64,000 bases of DNA, from NCBI GenBank assembly GCA_023379355.1, contig JAMCUD010000016.1:3218-67217 (forward strand), written 5' to 3'. The translations under genes and the position numbers were made by a program. Position 1 is the stretch's first letter; every line of letters starts with the position of its first letter. Origin of the DNA: Thermoplasmatota archaeon. Lineage in GTDB: Archaea; Thermoplasmatota; Thermoplasmata; Thermoplasmatales; Thermoplasmataceae. The notes beneath the pieces were generated by a model. The model was not told the DNA's origin. It did not search any database and saw only the letters and a list, made by a program, of their open reading frames with translations. Shown one piece after another: positions 44,017-52,709 of this stretch.

Positions 44017-45178
44017 CTGGACTCTTGTTCCAGACAGTTTTTGGCTGAATCACATTCTTCAGTTTTTCAATTCTTCTCTTCCACTTCTCCAGATCCTGCA
44101 GTATTAAGAAAATCTCTCCATCCAGGGTTCCGGATGGTCTGTAACCCAGAGACCTGAGTTTGGTGTGCTCCGGATTGTAATAGTGATCTTCCAGCTCTAC
44201 CCTTGGATTTGGAATGTTTCTTATTTCCGCCTCTTTTCCTGTCTGGCGTAAGTAGGAATCTCTCACTACTCCTGCCAGGTGCATTACGCTGTAATGCTCA
44301 TCGAACTGGTTAAATACCCTGTATTCACCTGATTCTGGAGGATTGTGAAGCGCCAGGTCAAGGCAGGTAATGCTATCTTCCAGAGATAAGAACCCTCTTG
44401 TCTGGCCGCCCTTTCCATAGGGCGTAAGGGGCATTCCTGCAACAGCCTGCGCGCAGAATCTGTTAAGTGCGGTTCCCCAGACCTCATCAATATCAAACCT
44501 TGTAAATAGACCTGTTTCGTTGATATCTCTGGTTCTGGTTCCATAGACCACTCCCTGCATTACATCTGTTATGCGTGTCTTCCAGACCTTATTGGCGAAC
44601 ATCAGGTTGTTGGAGTCATGCACCTTTGTCCAGTGGTACCATGATCCAGCCTGTTTCGGAAATGGGAGGTAATCACTCCTGCCGTTGTATGTGACCTCAA
44701 AGAATCCTTCAGGGATATCAATATTTGGTGTGCCATATTCGCCCATTGTTCCCAGCTTAAGGATGTGGCAGTCAGGAACGTACTCCTTCACAGCATATAT
44801 CAGGTTGAGCGTGCTGATTATGTTGTTTTGCATTGTTGAAGACGCCTGCTGAAGCCCTAACATTGAGTATGGGGCTGATCTCTGTTCTGCCAGGTGCACA
44901 ACTGCATCAGGTCTGAACTTCTTTATGGCGTCAAGGAGGAATTTAGGATCGCTTGCATTTCCCCTGAACATGGGAATTTCCCTTCCGGAGTTTTTTGTAA
45001 GCTTCCTGAGGCGTTCCCCCATGGAAAGTATGGGTGAGACGGAATCAGAGTGGACCTCACGAACTCTGGCCCTTGTAAAGAAGTTATCCAGGGCTGCCAC
45101 ATCATTCCCCTTCAGGAATTCTCTCTGAAGCAGAGGCCATCCGATGTAGCCATCTGCACCCATAATGAGGATCTTCAT
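44003..45178 (-). CDS. agl3: UDP-sulfoquinovose synthase (SQD1/Agl3-like)
   Basis: 391 residues from the ATG at 45178, an extended short-chain dehydrogenase. NAD loop GADGYIGWPL (about 7-16), a Thr/Met region KLGTMGEYGTPN, and catalytic YHWTK (Tyr and Lys). The sequence around RFDIDEVWGTALNRFCAQ and YGKGGQTRGFLSLEDS matches the SQD1 family, which adds sulfite to UDP-glucose to make UDP-sulfoquinovose. In Sulfolobus acidocaldarius Agl3 supplies sulfoquinovose for N-glycans. A TATA-like ATTAATAATT sits 28 bp upstream. The extension to 45202 in frame is not needed. Confidence 0.9.
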   Translation of the reverse strand: MKILIMGADGYIGWPLLQREFLKGNDVAALDNFFTRARVREVHSDSVSPILSMGERLRKLTKNSGREIPMFRGNASDPKFLLDAIKKFRPDAVVHLAEQRSAPYSMLGLQQASSTMQNNIISTLNLIYAVKEYVPDCHILKLGTMGEYGTPNIDIPEGFFEVTYNGRSDYLPFPKQAGSWYHWTKVHDSNNLMFANKVWKTRITDVMQGVVYGTRTRDINETGLFTRFDIDEVWGTALNRFCAQAVAGMPLTPYGKGGQTRGFLSLEDSITCLDLALHNPPESGEYRVFNQFDEHYSVMHLAGVVRDSYLRQTGKEAEIRNIPNPRVELEDHYYNPEHTKLRSLGYRPSGTLDGEIFLILQDLEKWKRRIEKLKNVIQPKTVWNKSPVNIS

Positions 45179-45240
45179 CAGACGATGTGATTGCTCATCC
45201 AATTATTAATTTTTAAGGTTCATTCAGGCAGGACAGTTTG

Positions 45241-45248
45241 TTATATAT
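45241..45248 (+). promoter_or_regulatory. TATA box of the MetE-like gene
   Basis: TTATATAT is centred 25 bp before the ATG at 45270. Confidence 0.5.
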
Positions 45249-45269
45249 CTATGCTGGAAATATCATTTC

Positions 45270-46421
45270 ATGTTTCAGACAACAATGACAGGCAGCTACT
45301 ATCGTACTCCGGAAATTGAAAAACTGCTCCGTGCCTCAAAAACAGGAGAACTAGACGGAAGTTTCAAGGATGCAATAGAAAGGTCCGAATCGTCGGCAAT
45401 GGATGATCAACTCCACCCGGATGGCAGCAAATTTGGTCTGGACTGGATTAGTAACGGTGAACAGAGGAAATCAGGATACACCACCTATATCCCGAACAGG
45501 TTCAGCGGGTTTTCAAAATCATCAAGGGTCTCCCAGCAGTTCTCAACTGACTTTTACAATGAACTGGTTGAAGCCAGCCCGCATCTGGCTGCCATGATCC
45601 AGGAAACCAAATCTTTTGATCTACCTGTGATAGATGACAGGCTCCAGTATAACGGAGAAAAGATTGCGAGAGAGGAAGCCGCATTGTCGCTGAGCCTCGC
45701 CAGAAAAAAGGGGGCAGCAAGGATTTTCGTTCCAGCTCCATCGCCGGGTGTGATTACAGTATTCTATCCTCTGAGTAAGGCCTACCGTGACCATGAGGAT
45801 TACCTTTTCAGCCTTTCGAAGGAACTGGCCAAAGAGTACAGATCCATACTCTCGGTGGATGGTGTGGATCTCCAGATAGATGCTCCGGACCTTGCAATGG
45901 CAAAGAGTCTCGGTCTCGACTGGGCAAAGAACTTCAGGGAGGTCCTTCCACTCCATGTGAAGGCCATCAACGAAGCAATTTCTGGGCTGCCGTCTGAGAG
46001 GATAAGGGTGCACTACTGTTACGGGAATTATGCATCAGCACACCTGACAGATCCGCCATACAGTGAGGTTTTCCCGGAACTCCTTAAACTAAGGGCAGGA
46101 ACACTGGTGGGAGAAATGGCAAATCCAAGGCATGCAGGCGATCCAATCATAATAAGAAAGCATGTAAGGGAATACGGATGGCCAAAGCACATGAAGTTTG
46201 CCGTTGGGGTCATAGATGTTAAGTCTCCATTTGTTGAAACACCTGAATCGGTTTTCCAGAAGCTCGAAAATGTGTCCAGCATAGATGAGATCGGCTCTGA
46301 AAACGTAATGGGAGGAACAGACTGCGGGTTCGAGACTTTCTCAGGCCTGGGAAGTATCCCGAGGTCGATAGCGGTTAAAAAACTGAAGTCCCTCTCCCTT
46401 GGGTCGAGAATTGAACTTTAG
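45270..46421 (+). CDS. Cobalamin-independent methionine synthase-like (MetE C-terminal/UROD-like) protein
   Basis: 383 residues, a TIM barrel of the MetE catalytic-domain superfamily. Zinc ligands are visible: His and Cys in VHYCYGNY (about 247-254), Glu in GEMANPRHAG and Cys in GGTDCGFETF. The N-terminal MetE half is missing, as in archaeal core methionine synthases and in the related CoM-transferases. Probable reaction: methyl transfer from a corrinoid or folate donor to homocysteine; an alkyl-thiol lyase (XecA-like) function is an alternative because HYCYGN and TDCGF are shared. It stands alone behind its own promoter. Confidence 0.75.
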   Translation: MFQTTMTGSYYRTPEIEKLLRASKTGELDGSFKDAIERSESSAMDDQLHPDGSKFGLDWISNGEQRKSGYTTYIPNRFSGFSKSSRVSQQFSTDFYNELVEASPHLAAMIQETKSFDLPVIDDRLQYNGEKIAREEAALSLSLARKKGAARIFVPAPSPGVITVFYPLSKAYRDHEDYLFSLSKELAKEYRSILSVDGVDLQIDAPDLAMAKSLGLDWAKNFREVLPLHVKAINEAISGLPSERIRVHYCYGNYASAHLTDPPYSEVFPELLKLRAGTLVGEMANPRHAGDPIIIRKHVREYGWPKHMKFAVGVIDVKSPFVETPESVFQKLENVSSIDEIGSENVMGGTDCGFETFSGLGSIPRSIAVKKLKSLSLGSRIEL

Positions 46422-46460
46422 ATATGGAGATCACCTGAGAATACAGGTGTTCACCGGGTA

Positions 46461-46467
46461 TTTATAT
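46461..46467 (+). promoter_or_regulatory. TATA box of the MarC-family gene
   Basis: TTTATAT lies 24-25 bp before the TTG at 46488, which supports this unusual start codon. Confidence 0.5.
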
Positions 46468-46487
46468 CCGGTAACCATATAGTTTTA

Positions 46488-47102
46488 TTGTCTTCACTGG
46501 GCCTCGAATTTCTGGGTATATTCATAAGATTGTTCGTAGTAATAGATCCGTTTGGAAGCCTTGTTCTTTTCATTGCAATGACAAATTCCATGGACCAGAG
46601 AAGCAGGCATACGGTCATAAGGGATGCCACGGTCTACGGAGGAATGATTCTCATTCTCTTTGCCATCCTGGGATCGTATATTCTGTACTATTTCGGCATA
46701 TCAATTGAGGCACTTGAGATTGCAGGGGGCCTTATCCTGCTCATTATGGGAATTGAAATGGTGCGCGAAGGGGACAGGCCGAAATCAATGGGAGGAAATA
46801 TCGATTACGACATAGGAATAGTTCCATTCGCGACTCCATTCATAGCAGGCCCTGGTGCTATTTCCCTGGTCATAATACTGATGAAGGGGAATATCTATGA
46901 TGATATTTTCACCATAGCATCTGTGATTCTCCTCATGTTCATAATCTACCTGTTTTTCGTCTTCTCCTCCAGAATAGTCAGGGTAGTTGGAGACAAGGTG
47001 ATGAAAGCACTTACAAGAATATTCGGCCTCCTGGTTGCCGGAGTTGCAATCCAGTTCTTTATCATAGCACTGGAATCCTTCAGCCTCATAAAGATCGCTT
47101 GA
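46488..47102 (+). CDS. MarC-family integral membrane protein
   Basis: 204 residues, start TTG fixed by the TATA box. Six TM segments and the family's conserved parts: FVVIDPFGSLVLFIAMT (about 17-33), GGLILLIMGIEM and PFATPFIAGPGAISLVI. Members of this family have no proven transport activity. It is monocistronic and convergent with the orphan ABC ATPase. Confidence 0.88.
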   Translation: MSSLGLEFLGIFIRLFVVIDPFGSLVLFIAMTNSMDQRSRHTVIRDATVYGGMILILFAILGSYILYYFGISIEALEIAGGLILLIMGIEMVREGDRPKSMGGNIDYDIGIVPFATPFIAGPGAISLVIILMKGNIYDDIFTIASVILLMFIIYLFFVFSSRIVRVVGDKVMKALTRIFGLLVAGVAIQFFIIALESFSLIKIA

Positions 47103-47138
47103 TTTGCAGATCAGGTTTGAAATCCAGTCAGAAGCAGA

Positions 47139-47894
47139 TTATGGAGACATCACGCTGACAACTTCATCGACCTTGCTGTAGAATGCCTCCTCCCTGGTGT
47201 TTCTTGGTCTTTCCAGACCTACTTCCATATCCTGGATTACGTGTGAGGGCCTCTTGCTGAGAACAACAAGCCTGTCACTAAGCTGAACTGCCTCGTCAAC
47301 ATTGTGTGTTACCATCAGGACTGTATGGGGTGGCGTGTCCTCCGATTCCCAGAGGTCAAGAAGCTCTTCCCTCAGTGCCTGAGCAGAGAATACATCCAGA
47401 CCCACAAAGGGCTCGTCCAGGATCAGGAGATCCGGTGAAGTTGCCAGTGCTCTGGCTATGGAAACTCTCTGCTTCATCCCTCCTGATAGTTCCTTAGGGT
47501 AGGCATTCTCAAAACCATCTATACCCACCATTTTCATGAATTTCAACGCGGTTTCTGTCCGTTCCTTCTGGTTCTTAATCAATGGTTCCAGAACAACCTC
47601 AACATTCTTCTGGATATCAAGCCAGGGAAACAGAGCCGCATTCTGGAAGACAACTGCTATTTTGCTGTTATGCTGTTCAACCGGCACCCCTCCCACAAGA
47701 ACGCTTCCAGAGGTTGGTTTTACAAGTCCAAGCACCATGTTTATCAATGTAGATTTCCCACATCCGGATGGACCGATAAGTGTGACGAATTCGTTTCTTC
47801 TGACTTTGAATGATACATCTCCAACAGAGACAAGCTTTGCACGCTTGGTTGAATATTCCATGTGGACATGGTCAAAGGAGAGAATCTCATCCAT
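47139..47894 (-). CDS. NitT/TauT-type ABC transporter ATPase (SsuB-like), orphan
   Basis: 251 residues, complete ATPase: Walker A GPSGCGKST, Q-loop VFQNAALFPWLDI, signature LSGGMKQRVSIARAL, Walker B LLILDEPFVGLD and switch His in MVTHNVDEA. The FPWLxxxxNV region is characteristic of SsuB/TauB ATPases for nitrate, sulfonate or taurine-type importers. No permease or binding protein is adjacent. The fused permease at 29832-31454 has the same subfamily character and lacks an ATPase, so the two are candidate partners. Confidence 0.85.
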   Translation of the reverse strand: MDEILSFDHVHMEYSTKRAKLVSVGDVSFKVRRNEFVTLIGPSGCGKSTLINMVLGLVKPTSGSVLVGGVPVEQHNSKIAVVFQNAALFPWLDIQKNVEVVLEPLIKNQKERTETALKFMKMVGIDGFENAYPKELSGGMKQRVSIARALATSPDLLILDEPFVGLDVFSAQALREELLDLWESEDTPPHTVLMVTHNVDEAVQLSDRLVVLSKRPSHVIQDMEVGLERPRNTREEAFYSKVDEVVSVMSP

Positions 47895-48001
47895 AATGGG
47901 TTATGGATAATTATTATGAATATTTATGTTAATTTCGCCAAAAATTTGTGAATATAAATGCTTCATCCGGTGACAGAGGCTGGTGAAAATTGGGAAATGG
48001 A

Positions 48002-49234
48002 TCAGGAGTCCACTTCAAACTCGTGCCCATTCATGGGTAGTATAACTCTGTACCCGTCCAGTGCTTCCTCGAGCTTCGGTCTGTCCTCTCCATGGCACAG
48101 GATTACCGTTTGCGGGTCGACTTCCTTCACGAATTTTACCAGATCATCATGCCCCGCATGTGCAGAAAGATCGAAGAATTCAAGCTGCATTTCAGGCTTG
48201 ACCGGTGCACCTGCAATATTTATTATTCCGGTTTCAAGCAGGCTCCTTCCGTTTGTGCCCTCGACCTGGTATCCAGAGAGGAATATAGCGCTCTTCGGGT
48301 CGGTCGCCAGCTGGTCGATGTAACTAAGAGCCGGTCCACCGTCCAACATTCCAGATGTTGTTATGATCACATCGCTGTTATCAAGAACAGATTCTCTCAT
48401 CCTTCTCCCACGCACCTGATGCACTCTTCCAACACTCTTTCTGAAAGCATTGCGTGACTTCAGGAAACCCGGAAGGTCAAGATATATCCCGGTGATAAGG
48501 TTACCCATACCGTCCACAGATACGTTCAGGCCCATTTCGGCCACTATCATGATAAGTTCCTGGGTCCTCCCCAGTGCGAAGGATGGCAAAATAACCTTTC
48601 CGCCATTATCAACTACTTCCCTGATCCTTGACCTCAGTCTATCGACCACGACATCCCTGGGTTCATGATTCTTTCCGGCGTAAGTGCTTTCCACCACAAG
48701 GGTGTCAGCTTTGACAGCTTTTGCTCCGTTAAGTAGATTGGTGTCTCCAGTGTATAGGTCTCCAGTCACCAGCAAGCTGGAGCTGTTCTCAAATTTCCAC
48801 ATGGAAGAACCTGGAATATGGCCCGCGGTGTACGGAGTTGCCCTTAAGTTACCCACGTCGGTTGACTTTCCGTATTCAACAGTGTTGATACAGCTGAAGA
48901 GAGATGAAATATCATCCCTGTTGAACCTTGCCGGATATCCCTCAAGATTCATGATCTTAACAGAGTCCTCCAGAAGCGGTCTCATACTGCTGGCAGTCAT
49001 TGCCGTAGCGTTCAGCGTTGGCAGGTCGTTCTGATAACAAACCGGGACTGCACCGATATGGTCAAGATGGGCATGCGTTATGAATATACCATCAACCTTC
49101 TCATATGGAAGCGGGTATTCCGGCGGTTTCTCCGGTACCACCCCGTAATCAACCATAAAACTAGTGTTCTTTTCTTCTACCTTTATTGCGAGCCTTCCTA
49201 CTTCTTCGGCTCCTCCTAAAAACTTAATTTTCAT
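48002..49234 (-). CDS. Beta-CASP metallo-beta-lactamase RNase (aCPSF2-like)
   Basis: 410 residues. Zinc-binding motif HAHLDH (54-59), a later TAGHIPGSS, TGDLYTGD and a beta-CASP module with VESTYAGKNHEPRD, LPSFALGRTQEL, TTSGMLDGGPALSY and SAHAGHDDL; the final His is in ILCHGEDRP. No N-terminal KH domains are present, which separates it from aCPSF1 and places it with aCPSF2 or RNase J-like archaeal enzymes. It processes or degrades RNA. It starts 8 bp after mtnP, so the two are cotranscribed. Confidence 0.88.
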   Translation of the reverse strand: MKIKFLGGAEEVGRLAIKVEEKNTSFMVDYGVVPEKPPEYPLPYEKVDGIFITHAHLDHIGAVPVCYQNDLPTLNATAMTASSMRPLLEDSVKIMNLEGYPARFNRDDISSLFSCINTVEYGKSTDVGNLRATPYTAGHIPGSSMWKFENSSSLLVTGDLYTGDTNLLNGAKAVKADTLVVESTYAGKNHEPRDVVVDRLRSRIREVVDNGGKVILPSFALGRTQELIMIVAEMGLNVSVDGMGNLITGIYLDLPGFLKSRNAFRKSVGRVHQVRGRRMRESVLDNSDVIITTSGMLDGGPALSYIDQLATDPKSAIFLSGYQVEGTNGRSLLETGIINIAGAPVKPEMQLEFFDLSAHAGHDDLVKFVKEVDPQTVILCHGEDRPKLEEALDGYRVILPMNGHEFEVDS

Positions 49235-49242
49235 TTCTTACC

Positions 49243-50016
49243 TCAAACTTTTGCGTCATCCAATCTCTGTGAACAATGGCAATCTCTCTTGCCATGAATT
49301 TTCGGAACTGCATGTCGTATTATGTCGACAACCCTTTCCTCATTCTCCTTCATGACCCTGAATACCTCTGCTGCTTCCACTGGTTTTGTTGACCAGACAT
49401 CGTAGTCCGTAACAGTGGCGACTACTGAGTAGCACATCCCGAGTTCATCTGCAAGATTAACTTCAGGGACAAGAGTCATCCCTATTATGTCAGAAAACTG
49501 CCTGAACATTCTGGATTCGGCTCTTGTTGAAAACCGTGGGCCTTCAACTACAGCATAGGTTCCGCCAAGTTTTACGCTGTCACTGTTCTTTCTGGCGATA
49601 TCATACAGAACCTTGTTCATTTGTGGGCAAAATGGATCTGCGGCAGAGATATGATAAACCTCCGGGCCATCATAAAATGTCAGTTCCCTACGTCTGGTAT
49701 AATCGATGAACTGATCAGGTATAACAGTAAACCCTGGTGGGAGTTCCTCTTTCAGGGAGCCAACGGCGTTCACTGCAAGAATTCTTTCAACTCCCAGATT
49801 ATGTAAAGCCATAATATTGGCTCTGTAATTGACCTTATGTGGCGGGTACTGGTGCTTTTTTCCATGTCTGGGTATAAATGCAACCTCTATTCCATCAATC
49901 TTACCCACCTCAACCGGTGCTGAGGGTTCGCCAAATTCTGTTTTTGTGTTTTCTGTCCTTGTTTCCTTGAGGAGGCTGTACAAACCGCTGCCCCCGATTA
50001 TTCCTATCTGTACCAT
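49243..50016 (-). CDS. mtnP: S-methyl-5'-thioadenosine phosphorylase
   Basis: 257 residues of the PNP/MTAP family. Phosphate and substrate segments: GIIGGSGLY (5-13), [48 protein letters not shown] and [18 protein letters not shown], then TDYDVW. The His-Gly-Lys and the TDYD region fit MTA phosphorylase. It salvages MTA, the by-product of SAM use, to adenine and methylthioribose 1-phosphate. A Cys pair CHC near the C terminus ([11 protein letters not shown]) may form a disulfide, as in thermophilic MTAP. Confidence 0.92.
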   Translation of the reverse strand: MVQIGIIGGSGLYSLLKETRTENTKTEFGEPSAPVEVGKIDGIEVAFIPRHGKKHQYPPHKVNYRANIMALHNLGVERILAVNAVGSLKEELPPGFTVIPDQFIDYTRRRELTFYDGPEVYHISAADPFCPQMNKVLYDIARKNSDSVKLGGTYAVVEGPRFSTRAESRMFRQFSDIIGMTLVPEVNLADELGMCYSVVATVTDYDVWSTKPVEAAEVFRVMKENEERVVDIIRHAVPKIHGKRDCHCSQRLDDAKV

Positions 50017-50125
50017 TGAATCACTGAATTGAAATTAACAGAGGAACATCTCACAATCCTATATAATTCCTCCCTGCGGTTTTCCATATATTTGGAGAAG
50101 AGAAGCAGTGGAAGTTTCGCCCCGG

Positions 50126-50857
50126 TCAAAACCTTTTCCGGGAATATTCTTTCAGGATAACTTTCATGAACCCTGATCCATACTGCGCGGCTTTTTTCCT
50201 TCTTTCATAAATGTCCCGCGAAAGCCCGATTCCCATTGCTATATACCTCAATAATGCCTTGTTGGCATCGCCATTGAAGTGTATGCGTCTCTCCCCTATG
50301 CCTTCTATATCCGTTATACCTGACTCCAGGTAAGGGCATATGATCCTCTTATTGAAATGATCTGCAATCCGTCTCTCCCTTGGGAGGGTGAGGGAAGTAA
50401 GTTTCTCAATGGACTCCCTATTGCTAATCTCAGGACTTTCGATAAATCTCCTGTAACCATAGAAGATCTCGTCAGCACCCTGGCCTGTAATGATTTCCGG
50501 TTCCTCAATATTGTCAAGCAATGCTGCAAGAACTGTTTCATAACCAAGATCGGAAATACTGGTTGAAGGGTCGATCTTCATAACGATATCCGCATATTCC
50601 AGCACCGAGGCCTTATCAGCCACAATCTCCTGAAGCTCCCTCCCAAGGGCACCGGAAACCTGAGTTGCATTAATTAAATCCGTGCTGCCTTCGATACCAA
50701 CAACATAGCATTTTCTTATCTGTGGTGCCATGGCGACCAGGATTGAGCTGTCCAGTCCTCCAGAAAGTGCAACTGGAATTTCCTCAGATATTCTTTTCAA
50801 GAAATTTTCAAGTGAGGTGAAGACCCGGTCAGCAATCTGTTCCTGAATCTCGTTCAC
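50126..50857 (-). CDS. Asparagine synthase-like ATP-PPase domain protein
   Basis: 243 residues, start GTG. Only the C-terminal synthetase domain of AsnB is present: PP-loop LSGGLDSSILV (about 31-41), TGQGADEIFYGYRRF and, near the end, RKKAAQYGSG. The N-terminal glutaminase half is absent and no such gene is adjacent, so it would use ammonia, or activate another carboxylate. Such stand-alone proteins occur in archaea, with function unproven. It is divergent from the PIN-KH ATPase over a 46-bp gap with one TATA element. Confidence 0.8.
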   Translation of the reverse strand: MNEIQEQIADRVFTSLENFLKRISEEIPVALSGGLDSSILVAMAPQIRKCYVVGIEGSTDLINATQVSGALGRELQEIVADKASVLEYADIVMKIDPSTSISDLGYETVLAALLDNIEEPEIITGQGADEIFYGYRRFIESPEISNRESIEKLTSLTLPRERRIADHFNKRIICPYLESGITDIEGIGERRIHFNGDANKALLRYIAMGIGLSRDIYERRKKAAQYGSGFMKVILKEYSRKRF

Positions 50858-50876
50858 GAACAGGGATTCAAATTAA

Positions 50877-50884
50877 TTATATAA
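50877..50884. promoter_or_regulatory. Shared palindromic TATA element between AsnB-like and PIN-KH ATPase genes
   Basis: TTATATAA, perfectly self-complementary, is centred about 23 bp from the GTG at 50857 and 24 bp from the GTG at 50904. Both divergent genes could be leaderless from this single element. Confidence 0.55.
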
Positions 50885-50903
50885 CCTGAAACTCTGTCTA
50901 CCT

Positions 50904-52694
50904 GTGGAGTATGTACCTGACACCTCAGTAATAATAGATGGGCGTTTCTCATCCTTTGTTAAGGAAAAGCGGGGATCCAGAGTAATTCTCCCTGAAGCTA
51001 TGCTGTCAGAAGTCGAGAACGAAGCCAGAGAAGGGCAGTCTCTTGGTTATGCAGCCCTTGAGGAACTCAGGAAACTTAAGGATCTTGAATCAAAGGGATA
51101 CATATTCCTGGAAATTTACGGAGAAAGGCCAAGGGAGTCATGGTACGGGAAGCTAAACAGCGGAGTGATTGATGATCTTATCCGGGGAGTAGCCATAGGT
51201 ACACAGGCAATTCTTGTAACAGGTGACATCATTCAGAAGGCCCTTGCAGAGATCAAAGGGATAGAGGTAATATATCTTGAGCCTCCCAGCGGTGAGCCTA
51301 AAAACATTGAGGAGTTCTTCGAGAAAGAAACATCTTCAGTTCACATAAAGACTGGTATGAATGTAGTTTCAAAGGAAGGCCCGCCAGGTTCAGTCAAGCT
51401 TGTCAAGAAAGGGATGAGGCTTTCCCGGGAAGAGATGGAGTCCATGGTGAACCATATTGTCAAGAGGGGGAGAAATGAGGAGAACTCCTTCATCGAAATG
51501 GACTCGCACGGCGCCACAGTTGTCCAGCTTCATGATATGAGAATCGTCATAACAAGACCTCCATTTTCCGACGAAATTGAAATCACGGCTGTGAGGCCCG
51601 TGAAGAAATTGACAATTGATGATTACGGAGTATCCAAAGAGTTGATGGAAAGGCTTCAGGATCAGGCAAAGGGTGTACTCATTTCCGGAGGGCCAGGGCA
51701 GGGTAAGAGCACTTTCGTACAGGCGCTTGCTGAATACCTGTCGGCTCAGGGAAAGATAGTGAAGACCATGGAGAGGCCCCGTGACCTGCAGGTCGGGAAG
51801 GAGATAACCCAATATACCGCTCTGGAGGGTTCCATGGAAAAAACAGGGGACATCCTGCTGCTGGTTCGAGAAGATTATACGGTTTTTGATGAAATGAGGG
51901 TGACCTCTGATTTCCTGGTATATTCTGACCTTCGGATGGCTGGAGTAGGAATGATCGGGGTTGTTCACGCCACCAGGGCAATAGACTCAATTCAGCGTTT
52001 CATCAACAGGATAGAACTGGGCATGATTCCTCAGGTTATAGATACTATAATATTCATAGAATCCGGGAAGATTTCCCAGGTGCTTGTTTCAAGGTACTCT
52101 GTGAAGGTCCCGGCAGGAATGAGGGAGGAGGACCTCGCCAGACCAGTCATTGAGATACTGGACTTCGCCAATGGCAGATCGGTATTCGAGATATACACGT
52201 TCGGCGAGCAGATTGTTGTCGTTCCGGTCACTCCTGAGAGGAAACCATCGGGCGTTTTGAAAATTGCTCAGGAGAAGATATTCAATGATGTATCAAGAAT
52301 GCTTGGAACTACCAGGGTTTCTGTTACCATGAGCGGAGAGGGGAGAGCGACTGTTCGGGTTCCGGAAGATCTCATGTCCCGCATAATTGGGAAGAAGGGT
52401 GCAACTGTAAGTGAACTGGAAAAGAGCTTTGGAATCCATCTGGATATAGAGCCGCTTAATGATCGGACATTCCTTGAGAGAGAGGTCGCAGGGGTGGAAA
52501 TTAAGAACAAGATCATCTACCTGAACGTGAAAAACCCCAACCAGGCAGTAAAGTTTTATGTGGATAACATACTTATTCTTCAGGCTAAAAGCTCAGGAAA
52601 GGGAATAGTCAGAATAAAGATACAGAGTGACACAGGAGCCGCTCTGTATAATTATATAAAAGCAGGGAAGAATGTCGAATACTCCGTTTCCTGA
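50904..52694 (+). CDS. PIN-domain/KH-domain ATPase (PINA-like)
   Basis: 596 residues, start GTG. Order: PIN domain (about 1-140, acidic PDTSVIIDG and VTGD), linker, PilT-like ATPase with Walker A GGPGQGKST (about 262-270), Walker B-like YTVFDEMR, and a KH domain with IIGKKGATVSELE (about 492-505). The same architecture is found in the Sulfolobus PINA protein, a hexameric ATPase that acts on Holliday junctions with Hjm and Hjc. RNA binding by the KH domain is another possible role. Highly conserved in archaea. Confidence 0.9.
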   Translation: MEYVPDTSVIIDGRFSSFVKEKRGSRVILPEAMLSEVENEAREGQSLGYAALEELRKLKDLESKGYIFLEIYGERPRESWYGKLNSGVIDDLIRGVAIGTQAILVTGDIIQKALAEIKGIEVIYLEPPSGEPKNIEEFFEKETSSVHIKTGMNVVSKEGPPGSVKLVKKGMRLSREEMESMVNHIVKRGRNEENSFIEMDSHGATVVQLHDMRIVITRPPFSDEIEITAVRPVKKLTIDDYGVSKELMERLQDQAKGVLISGGPGQGKSTFVQALAEYLSAQGKIVKTMERPRDLQVGKEITQYTALEGSMEKTGDILLLVREDYTVFDEMRVTSDFLVYSDLRMAGVGMIGVVHATRAIDSIQRFINRIELGMIPQVIDTIIFIESGKISQVLVSRYSVKVPAGMREEDLARPVIEILDFANGRSVFEIYTFGEQIVVVPVTPERKPSGVLKIAQEKIFNDVSRMLGTTRVSVTMSGEGRATVRVPEDLMSRIIGKKGATVSELEKSFGIHLDIEPLNDRTFLEREVAGVEIKNKIIYLNVKNPNQAVKFYVDNILILQAKSSGKGIVRIKIQSDTGAALYNYIKAGKNVEYSVS

Positions 52695-52709
52695 ACATTC
52701 ATCAAAGGT

